Positions 35,551-44,259 of a stretch of DNA of 64,000 nucleotides are shown here, in pieces. Made by a program: the position numbers and the translations under genes. How positions within the stretch are numbered: the first letter of the stretch is position 1; each line of letters begins with the position of its first letter. The DNA lies in contig NZ_WJBG01000193.1 in the NCBI RefSeq assembly GCF_009709555.1, positions 1 through 64,000 on the forward strand, written 5' to 3'. The notes under the pieces were generated by a model. It was given only the letters and a program-made list of their open reading frames with translations, did no database searches and was not told the origin of the DNA. Source of the DNA: Streptomyces blattellae. Lineage in GTDB: Bacteria; Actinomycetota; Actinomycetes; Streptomycetales; Streptomycetaceae.

Positions 35551-36799
35551 CCCCACCGAAGTCCGGCTCGCAGAGTACGGAGCCGTACTGCTGGGGGCTG
35601 ACCAGCTCACGCCTCGGGACGTCGAGCGGCTGCGTGCCCTCCAGGCGCGCGGCTGCCTCAGCCTGGACCAGGCCCCTGCCGGGTGGCGGCTCAAGGCCGA
35701 CGCGACCGTCGGGATCCTGGTGCTCGACCGCATCCGCCTGGTCATCGAGCCCAAGTTCGCCATCCCGGGCGAGCAGCTCATGAGCTGGCTCGCCTACGCC
35801 CTCGGCACGCCGACACCGCTCCCGGCGACGGCACGGCGCTGGGCCACCGGCCCGGAAGGCTACGCCGACCTCGTGGCCGCGGCCCTGCTGGAGCAGTGCG
35901 AGCAACTGGTGCGGGAGGGGCTGCGCCGGGACTACGTACGCCGCCAGAGCCTGGAACCGGTCTTGCGGGGACGCCTCGACATCGCGGCCCAGGTGTCCCG
36001 CCGTTACGGGCAACTCGATCAACTGCGCGTCCGCACCTTCGACCGGGAGACGGACATCGAGGACAACCGCGTCCTGGGAACCGCACTGCGGGTGGCCCGC
36101 ACCCTGGCCACACATCCAGACCTGGTCCGCGACCTCCACGCCATCGCCGACGCGTTCCCCCAGGCTCCCACCCCCGACGCGGCGCTCCGCGCCCTGGACC
36201 GCACCCGGTACACACGCCTGAACAACCGCTACCGCACCGCGCACACCTGGGCCCGCCTGCTGCTGCGCGGCGGAGGCGTGACCGGCCTCCTCACCGACGA
36301 CGGCATGACGGCGGACGGCCTCCTGCTGCCCATGCCCGCCCTCTGGGAGGCCGTCGTCCGGCGCCTGACCACCGAGGCCACCGCCCCACACGGCGGGCGC
36401 ACCGTCCTCAGTAGCGGCGCGACGGGTATCACCGTCCGGGGCGACCTCGGCAGTACCTCGGCCTTCCGGCCGGATGTCCTGCTCAGCCTTCCGGGTCATG
36501 ACCAGTCCGCGCGCACCCTGCTGCCGGTGGACGCCAAGTACAAGCGCTACGACCGCTATGGCGTCGGCGCCGGCGACGTCCACCAACTCCTCACCTACAG
36601 CGCCGGCTACACCCCGAGCACCGGCCCGCGCGCAGTGATCGTCCACCCGTGCTCCGGTGGGCACTCCCACCGAGTCCTCCGGGTCAGTGGACCGCAGGGC
36701 TCACTCGGGAGCATCCACGTCCTTGGTGTCGACACGCACGCATCCCCGCACCAGGCGGCCGTGTGGATCAGGTCGGCACTGCTCTGGGCCGACTGGTGA
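35543..36799 (+). CDS. mcrC: McrC-like endonuclease subunit
   Basis: This 418-aa protein matches McrC. The N-terminal part has RLVIEPKF, with the conserved ideal of a beta-strand binding region. The C-terminal PD-(D/E)XK nuclease has DVLLSLPG followed by LLPVDAKYKRYDR, giving the aspartate and D-x-K residues, and then DVHQLLTYSAGY. McrC docks onto the McrB ring and cuts DNA when the ring is stalled at modified sites. The ATG overlaps the McrB stop by eight bases, confirming an operon. Length and motifs are intact. Confidence 0.88.
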   Translation: MPDPTEVRLAEYGAVLLGADQLTPRDVERLRALQARGCLSLDQAPAGWRLKADATVGILVLDRIRLVIEPKFAIPGEQLMSWLAYALGTPTPLPATARRWATGPEGYADLVAAALLEQCEQLVREGLRRDYVRRQSLEPVLRGRLDIAAQVSRRYGQLDQLRVRTFDRETDIEDNRVLGTALRVARTLATHPDLVRDLHAIADAFPQAPTPDAALRALDRTRYTRLNNRYRTAHTWARLLLRGGGVTGLLTDDGMTADGLLLPMPALWEAVVRRLTTEATAPHGGRTVLSSGATGITVRGDLGSTSAFRPDVLLSLPGHDQSARTLLPVDAKYKRYDRYGVGAGDVHQLLTYSAGYTPSTGPRAVIVHPCSGGHSHRVLRVSGPQGSLGSIHVLGVDTHASPHQAAVWIRSALLWADW

Positions 36800-36870
36800 T
36801 CGTCGCCCGCCCACCACACCAGGCGTCGACGCCACGCGCCAGTGCCTGACTCCGATACCTCGATACATTG

Positions 36871-38004
36871 ATGACCATGTCACGCAGGGTTCGACGCATC
36901 ACCGTCAGCGGCTACAAGTCGATCGCACAGGTCGAGCTGGCCCTGAGCCCGGTCACCGTGCTCGTCGGCCCCAACGGCGCGGGCAAGACCAACTTCATCG
37001 AGGCCGTCGAGTTGCTCGGGCGCATCGCCGACGGTGAGCTGGGTATGGAGGTCGGGCTGCGTGGCGGAGCGGTGGCCATGCTTCACGACGTGGCCAAGGG
37101 ATCCGCTGGGATCGGGCTGCGCGTGGAGGCCGACGACAGCGATCTCGTGAACGCCTATGAGGCGACGTTGGTTCCCTCGCATCGGGGGGAACTGGTCTTC
37201 GGCCGTGAGGTGGTGGAGTTCCACGACAAGGCGCGTTATGAGCAGCCGCTGAAGCAAGAGATCGGCCGGGGCCACAGCGAGTCGAAACTCGCCGAGGTCG
37301 CGGAAGAGGGACCGCGCGGAGCCGGCGGTGTGGCCCGTCACACGCTGGAGATACTGCGAGGCTGCCGCGTCTACCACTTCCATGACACGACCCCCGGCGC
37401 TCCGGTGAAGCAGCCGGGATACGCCTCCGACACGGAGGTCCTGCACCCGGACGCGCGCAACCTCGCGGCGTTCCTGTTGCGCCTGCGTGAGGAGCATCCG
37501 GCGGAGTGCAAGCAGATCGTGCGTACGGTCCGTTCCGTCGCGCCCTTCTTCCGTGAGTTCGTCCTCTCCGAGGACGCGGCGGCACGCGTGCTGCTCCGGT
37601 GGAAGCAGTTCGGGTCCGACACGGTGTTCCCAGCCGACGCACTGTCCGACGGCACGCTGCGCTTCATCTGCCTTGTTGTCCTCCTGCTCCAGCCGCGACC
37701 GCCTGCGCTGCTCGTGCTCGACGAACCCGAGCTGGGTCTGCACCCCTTCGCGATCACGGTTCTGGCTGAGCTGTTCCGGTCGGCCTCCGCCCACAGCCAG
37801 ATTCTCGCCGCCACCCAGTCCGTCACCCTGGTCGACCAGTTCGGGCTCGACGAACTCGTCGTCGCGGAGCGTGTGGACGGCTCGACAAGGCTGCACCGGC
37901 CCGATCCCGAGGCACTGGCAGCCTGGCTCGACAGCTACTCGCTCGGCGACCTGTGGCTGAAGAACCTGTTGGGCGGTCGTCCCCGGCCCGAGCAGGAGCG
38001 GTGA
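36871..38004 (+). CDS. RecF-like AAA/ABC ATPase of a two-gene ATPase-DUF4276 system
   Basis: This 377-aa ATPase has the RecF/AAA_21 layout: ITVSGYKSI, Walker A VGPNGAGKTNFIEAVELLG, signature LSDGTLRF, Walker B ALLVLDEPELGLHP, and switch histidine region ILAATQSVTLVDQF. Short linkers replace the long coiled coil of SMC proteins. Paired with a TOPRIM-like DUF4276 protein immediately downstream (10 bases), it resembles split OLD-family, PARIS or AbiL-type defence pairs. In these the ATPase senses a phage cue and releases or activates a toxic nuclease. The ATG at 36871 is chosen over an upstream TTG; 36877 is another option. Confidence 0.82.
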   Translation: MTMSRRVRRITVSGYKSIAQVELALSPVTVLVGPNGAGKTNFIEAVELLGRIADGELGMEVGLRGGAVAMLHDVAKGSAGIGLRVEADDSDLVNAYEATLVPSHRGELVFGREVVEFHDKARYEQPLKQEIGRGHSESKLAEVAEEGPRGAGGVARHTLEILRGCRVYHFHDTTPGAPVKQPGYASDTEVLHPDARNLAAFLLRLREEHPAECKQIVRTVRSVAPFFREFVLSEDAAARVLLRWKQFGSDTVFPADALSDGTLRFICLVVLLLQPRPPALLVLDEPELGLHPFAITVLAELFRSASAHSQILAATQSVTLVDQFGLDELVVAERVDGSTRLHRPDPEALAAWLDSYSLGDLWLKNLLGGRPRPEQER

Positions 38005-38014
38005 GGTCGAGGCG

Positions 38015-38695
38015 ATGCGTCAGGTTCACGTACTGGTGGAGGGTGCGACGGAGGAGCGCCTGGTGCAGCAGGTCCTCCAACCGGAACTGATCGTGCGGGA
38101 CGTCTGGGTCACCCCCGTTGCGCTCAAGACCCGGCGGGCCGCCGGTCGGCCGCACGACAAAGGTGGTGTGAGCCGGTGGCCCAAAATCGAGCACGACATC
38201 CGGGCGCTGCTGCGGAACTCGGCCGTCGACACGGTGACCACGATGCTCGACCTGTACGGGCTGCCCACCGACACTCCCGGACTTTCCGACGCCCCGGCCG
38301 TTGACGCGTACGCCCGGGTCGGTCATGTCGAGGAGGCGATGGCGCGGGTCATCGGTGACCAGCGGTTCCTGCCCTTCCTCGTCCTGCACGAGACGGAAGC
38401 GTGGGTGCTCGCCGCCGCGAACGAGCTCGCCGAGCTGGTCGCTTCGCCCAGGCTGGCCGACGTGTTGCGGTCCCATGTCGCTGCCGCGGGCGGCCCCGAG
38501 CTCGTCAACGACGGTCCCGACACAGCGCCGTCGAAGCGGATCCTGAGAGCCCATCCGGCCTACCGCAAGGTCGTGGACGGCCCCGATGCCGTCGAGCTTC
38601 TCGGCCTGGACGCCTTGCGCATCACCTGTCCCCACCTCGACGCCTGGCTGAAGCGTCTGGAATCCGGACCCGACACCAGAGACGGCTCCGCCTGA
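38015..38695 (+). CDS. DUF4276 (TOPRIM-like) partner
   Basis: This 226-aa protein is a DUF4276 member: VHVLVEGATEERLVQQVL at the start (acidic TOPRIM-like EGATEE), TMLDLYGLPTD (aspartate pair region), FLPFLVLHETEAWVLA, and SKRILRAHPAYRKV near the end. The fold is TOPRIM-like and predicted to be a nuclease. With the upstream ATPase it forms a compact operon. In similar pairs overexpression or release of the TOPRIM partner stops growth during infection; this is family knowledge, not seen here. The ATG has a GAGGTCGAGGCG Shine-Dalgarno. Confidence 0.8.
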   Translation: MRQVHVLVEGATEERLVQQVLQPELIVRDVWVTPVALKTRRAAGRPHDKGGVSRWPKIEHDIRALLRNSAVDTVTTMLDLYGLPTDTPGLSDAPAVDAYARVGHVEEAMARVIGDQRFLPFLVLHETEAWVLAAANELAELVASPRLADVLRSHVAAAGGPELVNDGPDTAPSKRILRAHPAYRKVVDGPDAVELLGLDALRITCPHLDAWLKRLESGPDTRDGSA

Positions 38696-38785
38696 CAGCC
38701 GAGACCGGCGGGTGCGGATCCGGGCGGGGCAGCAGCGGTCAAGGCACCCTCATCATGCTCGATCAAATCTGCGACATGCATACAC

Positions 38786-38845
38786 AAATTCGAATTTAGC
38801 GGATCCCATAAGCCTGTTGACGTCGCTAACAAGTGGGCGTCATGC
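38786..38845 (+). promoter_or_regulatory. AT-rich palindrome and candidate promoter of the Rad50-like operon
   Basis: In an otherwise GC-rich background, a perfect 12-bp palindrome aaattcgaattt (38786-38797) precedes ttgacg at 38817-38822. A weak tcatgc lies 17 bases after ttgacg. The arrangement fits an operator followed by a sigma-70-type promoter for the gene starting at 38917. It is inferred from pattern only. Confidence 0.4.
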
Positions 38846-38916
38846 TCGTCATGGCAACGCTTCGCCCCACCCGTCGCGCCGCACACCCGCGCCGCGCCCG
38901 GCACAAGGAAACGAGC

Positions 38917-41394
38917 ATGACCGAACAGACCCCCGCATCCCTCGACTCGACGCCGACCTCTCCGTCCGTGCCCGACTCCTCCGTCCGTGGCCTCCTCCTC
39001 GCGCGCCTGGACAACTCCGGCCTCGTGCCCGAGGTGCGGGAGCTGCTGCGTGAGCTGCTTCCTGACGAGCAGGTCAGGGACAGCGGCGGCCGGGCCGGGC
39101 CCGTGCATCTGCGGTCCATCACCGCGGCCGGCTGGCGGGGCATCGGTCCGCGGACCACGCTCGAACTGCCGCCGGGCCCCGGCCTGGTCGTCGTCGCGGG
39201 ACCCAACGGCTCCGGCAAGTCGAGCTTCGCCGAGGCCGCCGAGACCGCGCTGACCGCCCGGAACTCTCGATGGGAGGGCCAGCGGACCACTGACTGGAAG
39301 CAGGGCTGGCGCAACCTGCACAGCCCCGACGTCACCCCCGAGGTCTCCGTCGAGCTGTCCGTGGGCGAGCGCGGTGAGACCGCCACCGTGCGACGGACCT
39401 GGTACGGCGCCAAGGTCGACGAAGCCCGCACGAAGGTCGAGGGGGCGGACGGCGCGGAGCTCAAGCTGGACGAGGTCGTCGACGCGGGCGCGCTGGAGCT
39501 GGCCCGGCCCTTCCTCCCCTACAGCGAACTCGGCTCGATGATCAACGGCTCGCTCAGCGCACTCCACGACGCCTTCTTCAAGCTCCTCGGGCTCGAACTG
39601 CTGGCCGAACTCGACAAGCGAGTCAAGGACGCGCACAGCGAGTACGACGGCATGGTCAAGCGAAGGAACGCGCTCACCGCGGAGCTGCTCGTCGAGCTGA
39701 ACCTGGTGGACGACCCCAGGGCGCGCGAGGCCGCCGCCGCTCTGTCCGATCGTACGCCCGACTCGGCCCGGGTGCGTGCCCTGCTGGAGGGCCGTTCCCC
39801 GGCCGACGCGGACGAACTCGCGCGGTTGCGGGAGCGTGCGAGCCTCGCCGGACCCGACCTGGCGGAGGTCACCGGGGCCGTCGCCCGGCTGCGGGAGGCC
39901 GCCGCCACCGCCGAGCAAGCGCGGTTCGGCAGCGCCGAGGACGCCCGACGGCTTGCCCGGCTCCTGGAGGCGGCACTCGACCACCGGCGGCGGTCCGACA
40001 GCCCCGACTGCCCCGTGTGCGGCAGCGAGAACCGCCTCGACCAGTCGTGGGCCGAGCACGCGCGGGCGGAGGTGGAACGACTCCAGACCGAGGCCGCGGG
40101 CGCGGAGGCGGCCCGCCGGGACCTCGCCGTCGCGGTGCGTGCCGTCCACGACCTCATCCATCCCGTCCCCGCCCTCCTGCAGAGGGAGGCGTCGCCGCTC
40201 GCCGACCTCTGGCGTGAGTGGGCGCTGTTCCGTGGCGTCACGGATGCCGGAGAACTGGCGGACCGCGCCGAGCGCACCGCGAGGATCCTGCACGAGGCCT
40301 GCCACCAGGTCCGCGAGGAGGCTGCCGGGCGACTCGCCGAGCACGACGGCACTTGGCAGCCGCTCGCGGTGCGGCTCGCCGAGTGGCTGTCCGCCGCCGA
40401 GGCCGCGGACACCGCGGAAACCGGCCGACGGCACGCGAAGAAGGCCCGCGACTGGCTGCGGCCGATCCTCGACGAACTCAGGGACGAGCGGCTGCGGCCG
40501 TACGCGGAGCGCTCCCAGGAGATCTGGCAGAAGCTGTGCGAGCACAGCAGCGTCACCCTCGGCTCCGTGACCCTCGCCGGCACACCGAACCGCGGAAGTG
40601 TGAAGCTCGGTGTGTCCGTCGACGACATGGACGCTCCCGCCTACAGCGTCATGAGCCAGGGCGAACTGCACTCCCTCGCGCTCTCCCTGTTCATCCCGCG
40701 TGCCACGCACGAGGCCAGCCCGTTCGGCTTCCTCGTCATCGACGACCCCGTCCAGTCCATGGACCCGGAGAAGGTCGAGGGGCTGGCCCGGGTGCTCGAC
40801 GCGTGCGCCCGCGACCGGCAGGTGATCGTGTTCACCCACGACACCAGGCTCCAGCAGGCCATCGCCCACCTCGGCATCGAGGCGACCGTCCTGCGAGTCA
40901 CCCGGCAGACCGACTCGGTGGTCGGCGTGGAGACCCTCACGGACCCGGTGGAGCAGGCGCTCGCCGAGGCCCGGGCCGTTTCCATGGACCCGAACCTGCC
41001 TCCGGAAGTGGCCGATCACGTACTGCCCGCGATGTGCCGGGTCGCGATGGAGGCCGCGTGTCTGGAGACCGCCCGGCGCAGGCTCCGTGACGAGGAGGGA
41101 CTCGGTCTGCGGGCCATCGAGGAGCGCGTCGCGTCCCTGGACCGCACCAAGCAGTACGTCTCCCTCGCCCTGCTCGGGGACGAGCGGCAGTCCGCCCGTG
41201 AGGCCGTCGAGCGGCTCCGTCCCGGAGGCTGGGCGCTGGTCGAGGCGTTCAACTCGGGCGCACACGCGCCCCTGCCGACGGTCGACGACCGCAAGGCGCT
41301 CGTGACCCGAACCAAGGCGCTCGCCACGGCGATCCGCCGCAGCCTGGCCACCAGTGGGACGAGCACCACGGGCAACGCCGGAGGTGTCCGGTGA
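38917..41394 (+). CDS. Rad50/SbcC-like zinc-hook ATPase
   Basis: This 825-aa ATPase has Walker A AGPNGSGKSSFAEAAE from residue 94. A coiled-coil arm contains a zinc-hook-like CPVC at 365-368. A second arm leads to the signature region YSVMSQGELHSLALSLF and Walker B FLVIDDPVQSMDPEKVEG near 606-620. A C-terminal extension of about 170 residues follows. This is the Rad50/SMC layout, without a nearby Mre11 nuclease. The ATG at 38917 has an AAGGAAACGAG Shine-Dalgarno; the upstream frame is not part of the family. It overlaps the next gene as GTGA and is the first of a three-gene operon. Confidence 0.8.
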   Translation: MTEQTPASLDSTPTSPSVPDSSVRGLLLARLDNSGLVPEVRELLRELLPDEQVRDSGGRAGPVHLRSITAAGWRGIGPRTTLELPPGPGLVVVAGPNGSGKSSFAEAAETALTARNSRWEGQRTTDWKQGWRNLHSPDVTPEVSVELSVGERGETATVRRTWYGAKVDEARTKVEGADGAELKLDEVVDAGALELARPFLPYSELGSMINGSLSALHDAFFKLLGLELLAELDKRVKDAHSEYDGMVKRRNALTAELLVELNLVDDPRAREAAAALSDRTPDSARVRALLEGRSPADADELARLRERASLAGPDLAEVTGAVARLREAAATAEQARFGSAEDARRLARLLEAALDHRRRSDSPDCPVCGSENRLDQSWAEHARAEVERLQTEAAGAEAARRDLAVAVRAVHDLIHPVPALLQREASPLADLWREWALFRGVTDAGELADRAERTARILHEACHQVREEAAGRLAEHDGTWQPLAVRLAEWLSAAEAADTAETGRRHAKKARDWLRPILDELRDERLRPYAERSQEIWQKLCEHSSVTLGSVTLAGTPNRGSVKLGVSVDDMDAPAYSVMSQGELHSLALSLFIPRATHEASPFGFLVIDDPVQSMDPEKVEGLARVLDACARDRQVIVFTHDTRLQQAIAHLGIEATVLRVTRQTDSVVGVETLTDPVEQALAEARAVSMDPNLPPEVADHVLPAMCRVAMEAACLETARRRLRDEEGLGLRAIEERVASLDRTKQYVSLALLGDERQSAREAVERLRPGGWALVEAFNSGAHAPLPTVDDRKALVTRTKALATAIRRSLATSGTSTTGNAGGVR

Positions 41395-41801
41395 CCGCGT
41401 CTCCGGAAGCCCTCGTCACCGCCGCCGGACGTCTCCTGCGGCCGCCACCGGGGACGGTGCACACGCTGGCCCCTGGCCTGCGCGCCCGCGCCGCCGCGGT
41501 CCTGCTCCGCATGGCACTCGACCAGGCCCTGGACTCCTACTGGCGGCGGATCACCCCGTCGATGACCCGGATCGGCAAGCACCGGATGCTGTGCCTGGAG
41601 TGGTACGCGGGCCACGACACCGCCAGGAGGTGCCGCACCACCTGGTCGGCGCTAAGCGCGGCGTGCCACTACCGGACGTACGAACTGCCCCCGGCCCCGG
41701 CGGAGATCCACACCCGGCTGTTGGAGGTCACCGATCTGCTGGTGGTTCTGGGAGCGGGGCCCGAAACGACGATGCCCACCGTTCACGCACCGGTCTCCTG
41801 A
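41391..41801 (+). CDS. Small helical partner of the Rad50-like ATPase
   Basis: This 136-aa protein is mostly helical, with LRARAAAVLLRMALDQALDS, then KHRMLCLEWYAGHDTARRCR and LSAACHYRTYELPPAPAEIH. The arrangement of helices and the R/H pattern could be HEPN-like, but no diagnostic RX4-6H motif is certain, and I do not recognise a named family. The GTG overlaps the ATPase stop (GTGA), so it is made together with the ATPase. It may be an adaptor or a toxin; context cannot say which. Confidence 0.7.
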   Translation: MTASPEALVTAAGRLLRPPPGTVHTLAPGLRARAAAVLLRMALDQALDSYWRRITPSMTRIGKHRMLCLEWYAGHDTARRCRTTWSALSAACHYRTYELPPAPAEIHTRLLEVTDLLVVLGAGPETTMPTVHAPVS

Positions 41802-41867
41802 ACACACAGACGCCCCCCAGCCACCGCTCGTCCATGCCCGTTGATCAGTGAACGCGAGGAGTTCCTG

Positions 41868-43505
41868 TTGGACACCCGCCGCTACCGCATGGTCGTCACC
41901 AGCGGCCTCGACTACGTCCGAACCGGCGCGCAGGTCGACGACCGGCTGCGTCTCTGGCTCAAGGAGTCCCCGAAGAACTATGACGTCGCTGCCTTCGCTG
42001 AGGGTCGCAACGAAATAGCCCGCGGGGTCACCCTCGACCACGACTCCGCGACCGGAAGGGCCGGAGCGTACGGGCGCTGGCGGCTGCGGGAGACCCTCCC
42101 CGGCGGAACCTGGCAGACGACCCTGCTGATCCGCCAGGCCGGAGAAGACCCCACTAGGGTTCAGCTGGACGTCGAACACCTCCCGGACGACCCCGACGCC
42201 CTGCCCGTGCCCGCGAAAACACCCCGGCTCGCCCGCAGCCTTCTCGGCGTCCTGGACGCGCGCGACGGCCTCGCAGATGTGACGGCCGAGCCCCAGGTCA
42301 TCGAGGCAGAGGACGTCGAGGCCGTCGTCGACGAGCTGTGCGACGAGTCCCGGCGCCTGCCGATCGTGGTGGCCAGCACCCCGTACGGGATCGACTTCGA
42401 GACCTGGCTGGAGGAAACAGTGGACCCACTGGTCCGCCCGCTGGCCGGACTGGCCGTTCTCTACGCCCTCGCGCCCGAGGCGGAGGTTCGCTTCAACCGG
42501 GTCCTGGAGTACCACCGTGTCTACGGCGGGGGCGTCCGCACCTACCTTCCGGGCTTCGACCCCGCCTGGCCCGCCGACGGACAGCGACACCGGGTGATGT
42601 CCCGCCAGGTGATCACCGAGAACCCCGCCCGTGCCCGACGGATCCTCGCCCAACTACCGCAGCGGCTTGCGGCCCGCACTCCGCTGCCGGCCGAGTTGGA
42701 CTCCTTGCCGGTCATGCGGACGCGCGCCAGGAACGACTCGCAGGCCCCCGAGCTGGAAAGGCTGCGTGTCGAGAATGAGGCGCTCCTGGAAATCCTGGAG
42801 GAGGCGGGGCGGGAGCAGCGCGTCCGGGCCGACGAGATCCGTGATCTCAAGCACGAGCTGCGCAAGGCGGAGAACAACGAGACCCTGCTCATCGCCGAGT
42901 ACGACGAGCAGTACCGGGAACTGCACGAGGCACGGGCACAGCTACTGGGCCTGCGGAAGCGACTGGTGGTCGTCGGCGCTGGTGAGGCCGCATACACGCC
43001 CGTCGCCATGCCGGACGACGTCCCGGAGTCCTTCGAGGAGGTCCTCGGCCGTATCGATGAGTTGCCCCACCTGCACTTCACCGGCTCCTCCAAGGTGACC
43101 CTCGAACTCGACGCGCAGGCGTACGGCTCCTCGTGGGTGCGAATGACCTGGGACGCTCTGCTGGCGCTCCGGGACTTCGCCGAGGAGGCCACCGCAGGAC
43201 GCGCCGGCTGCGACTTTAAGCAATGGTGCTCGGACGCCCCCGCTGGTGTGCGTACGATCTCGCCCCGGAAGGTCGTCCGGGACGAGTCCAAGTCGGTCAA
43301 GAGCAACGCCGGTTGGCGCCGGGAACGCACTTTCCCCGTGCCCGAGCAGGTGGATCCCGCGCGGAAGGTGTTCATGGGGGCACACATACGCATCGGCGGA
43401 GGCAACACCATCGCGCCTCGGTTGCACTACTACGACGGCGCCCGCGCCGAGCACGGCATCTACATCGGGTACATCGGTCCCCACCTGACCAACACCCTGA
43501 CCTGA
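41868..43505 (+). CDS. Third gene of the Rad50-like operon, coiled coil plus unknown C-terminal domain
   Basis: I recognise no named family in this 545-aa protein. Residues up to about 280 form an alpha/beta region (VLYALAPEAEVRFNRVLEYH). A coiled coil runs through about 300-360 (RVENEALLEILEEAGREQRV onward). The C-terminal 180 residues contain a conserved-looking domain ending AHIRIGGGNTIAPRLHYY and IYIGYIGPHLTNTLT, seen at the ends of other actinobacterial hypothetical proteins. The TTG at 41868 has a GAGGAG six bases upstream; an upstream TTG at 41841 is less likely. It follows the small gene by 66 bases and converges on the next gene. Confidence 0.7.
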   Translation: MDTRRYRMVVTSGLDYVRTGAQVDDRLRLWLKESPKNYDVAAFAEGRNEIARGVTLDHDSATGRAGAYGRWRLRETLPGGTWQTTLLIRQAGEDPTRVQLDVEHLPDDPDALPVPAKTPRLARSLLGVLDARDGLADVTAEPQVIEAEDVEAVVDELCDESRRLPIVVASTPYGIDFETWLEETVDPLVRPLAGLAVLYALAPEAEVRFNRVLEYHRVYGGGVRTYLPGFDPAWPADGQRHRVMSRQVITENPARARRILAQLPQRLAARTPLPAELDSLPVMRTRARNDSQAPELERLRVENEALLEILEEAGREQRVRADEIRDLKHELRKAENNETLLIAEYDEQYRELHEARAQLLGLRKRLVVVGAGEAAYTPVAMPDDVPESFEEVLGRIDELPHLHFTGSSKVTLELDAQAYGSSWVRMTWDALLALRDFAEEATAGRAGCDFKQWCSDAPAGVRTISPRKVVRDESKSVKSNAGWRRERTFPVPEQVDPARKVFMGAHIRIGGGNTIAPRLHYYDGARAEHGIYIGYIGPHLTNTLT

Positions 43506-43518
43506 CAGGAACGATGCA

Positions 43519-44115
43519 CTACTGGAGCCAACCGATGTGGCGGAGTGTGGGGATGACCCGGAAGAGGGTGAAGGCGAGGACAGGGGTCTCGTCGTCCCCT
43601 TCAGAGAAACAGAGCGCATGCTGGAGCGGCTTGAAATCCTGGGGCTCCCCGATGTCCACCGGTGGAAGGTCCGGTTCGTCGAAGGCTGCTTCCAGGCTCA
43701 CGCCTGGTCTGTCGGTCAGATCACGGATCCGGTCCGAGCCGCAGTCGGCCACGAGCGCGGCAGTGGTGAGCGACTTCCGGAAGGAAGGACGGTCGTGGGC
43801 ACCGGGTACGGCGAGCCAGGCCATGATCCGCAATCGCCCCCGACGGAGGGCTGCCGGCTCGATCCCGGCCCGTCGTCTGTTGTGCAGATTGGACAGAGGA
43901 GCCGGCATCTCGGGAACGAGGGACGGCTGGTACAGCACGAGATCCCGCTCGCCGTTGTCCCACCTGGTGTCATGGACGGTCAACAGCGGGCGGCCCGGCA
44001 GAGCAAGTTGCCATTCGGCGGCCACGCCGGTCGACTGCTCCCCGGAACAGGTTTCCCCGGACTTCGCCGTCCGTCCGCTGCTCCGGCTGATGGTGAGGTC
44101 GTCGTGGAGTCTCAT
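43519..44115 (-). CDS. Hypothetical protein (198 aa)
   Basis: High GC3 throughout and a coherent protein-like sequence (WQLALPGRPLLTVHDTRWDN, YQPSLVPEMPAPLSNLHNRR, RLRIMAWLAVPGAHDRPS) support a real gene. I recognise no family. Its ATG overlaps the stop of a 40-codon upstream frame (ATGA), suggesting coupling. It ends 13 bases from the stop of the convergent Rad50-operon gene. It is wedged between two defence operons, so an accessory or regulatory role is possible but unproven. Confidence 0.65.
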   Translation of the reverse strand: MRLHDDLTISRSSGRTAKSGETCSGEQSTGVAAEWQLALPGRPLLTVHDTRWDNGERDLVLYQPSLVPEMPAPLSNLHNRRRAGIEPAALRRGRLRIMAWLAVPGAHDRPSFRKSLTTAALVADCGSDRIRDLTDRPGVSLEAAFDEPDLPPVDIGEPQDFKPLQHALCFSEGDDETPVLAFTLFRVIPTLRHIGWLQ

Positions 44116-44234
44116 GCCTGGGTGGTGCCTTCCGGAGAAGTACGGCAGCGAAACACGACGTCGGGCGTGTCCGCCGAATACTGAACGTAGCCGTCGTCGT
44201 GTTCACGTGGATAGGGTCCGTTGCGATGGGCCAT
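44112..44234 (-). CDS. Possible 40-aa ORF coupled to the 198-aa gene
   Basis: A 40-codon frame beginning MAHRNGPYPREHDDGYVQYS ends with a TGA that overlaps the next ATG. Its codon use is coding-like, but the Shine-Dalgarno is weak, and the frame stays open upstream into the antisense of the McrB gene. It starts only 25 bases from the divergent McrB start, so promoters would have to overlap the genes. It could be a genuine small protein or the 5' end of a longer one. Confidence 0.45.
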   Translation of the reverse strand: MAHRNGPYPREHDDGYVQYSADTPDVVFRCRTSPEGTTQA

Positions 44235-44259
44235 GGATCTTGCCAGTCGAGGGGTGGGC

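Noticed and set aside
38560-41265. 901-aa minus-strand frame
   Set aside because: Antisense of the Rad50-like ATPase with no recognisable domains.
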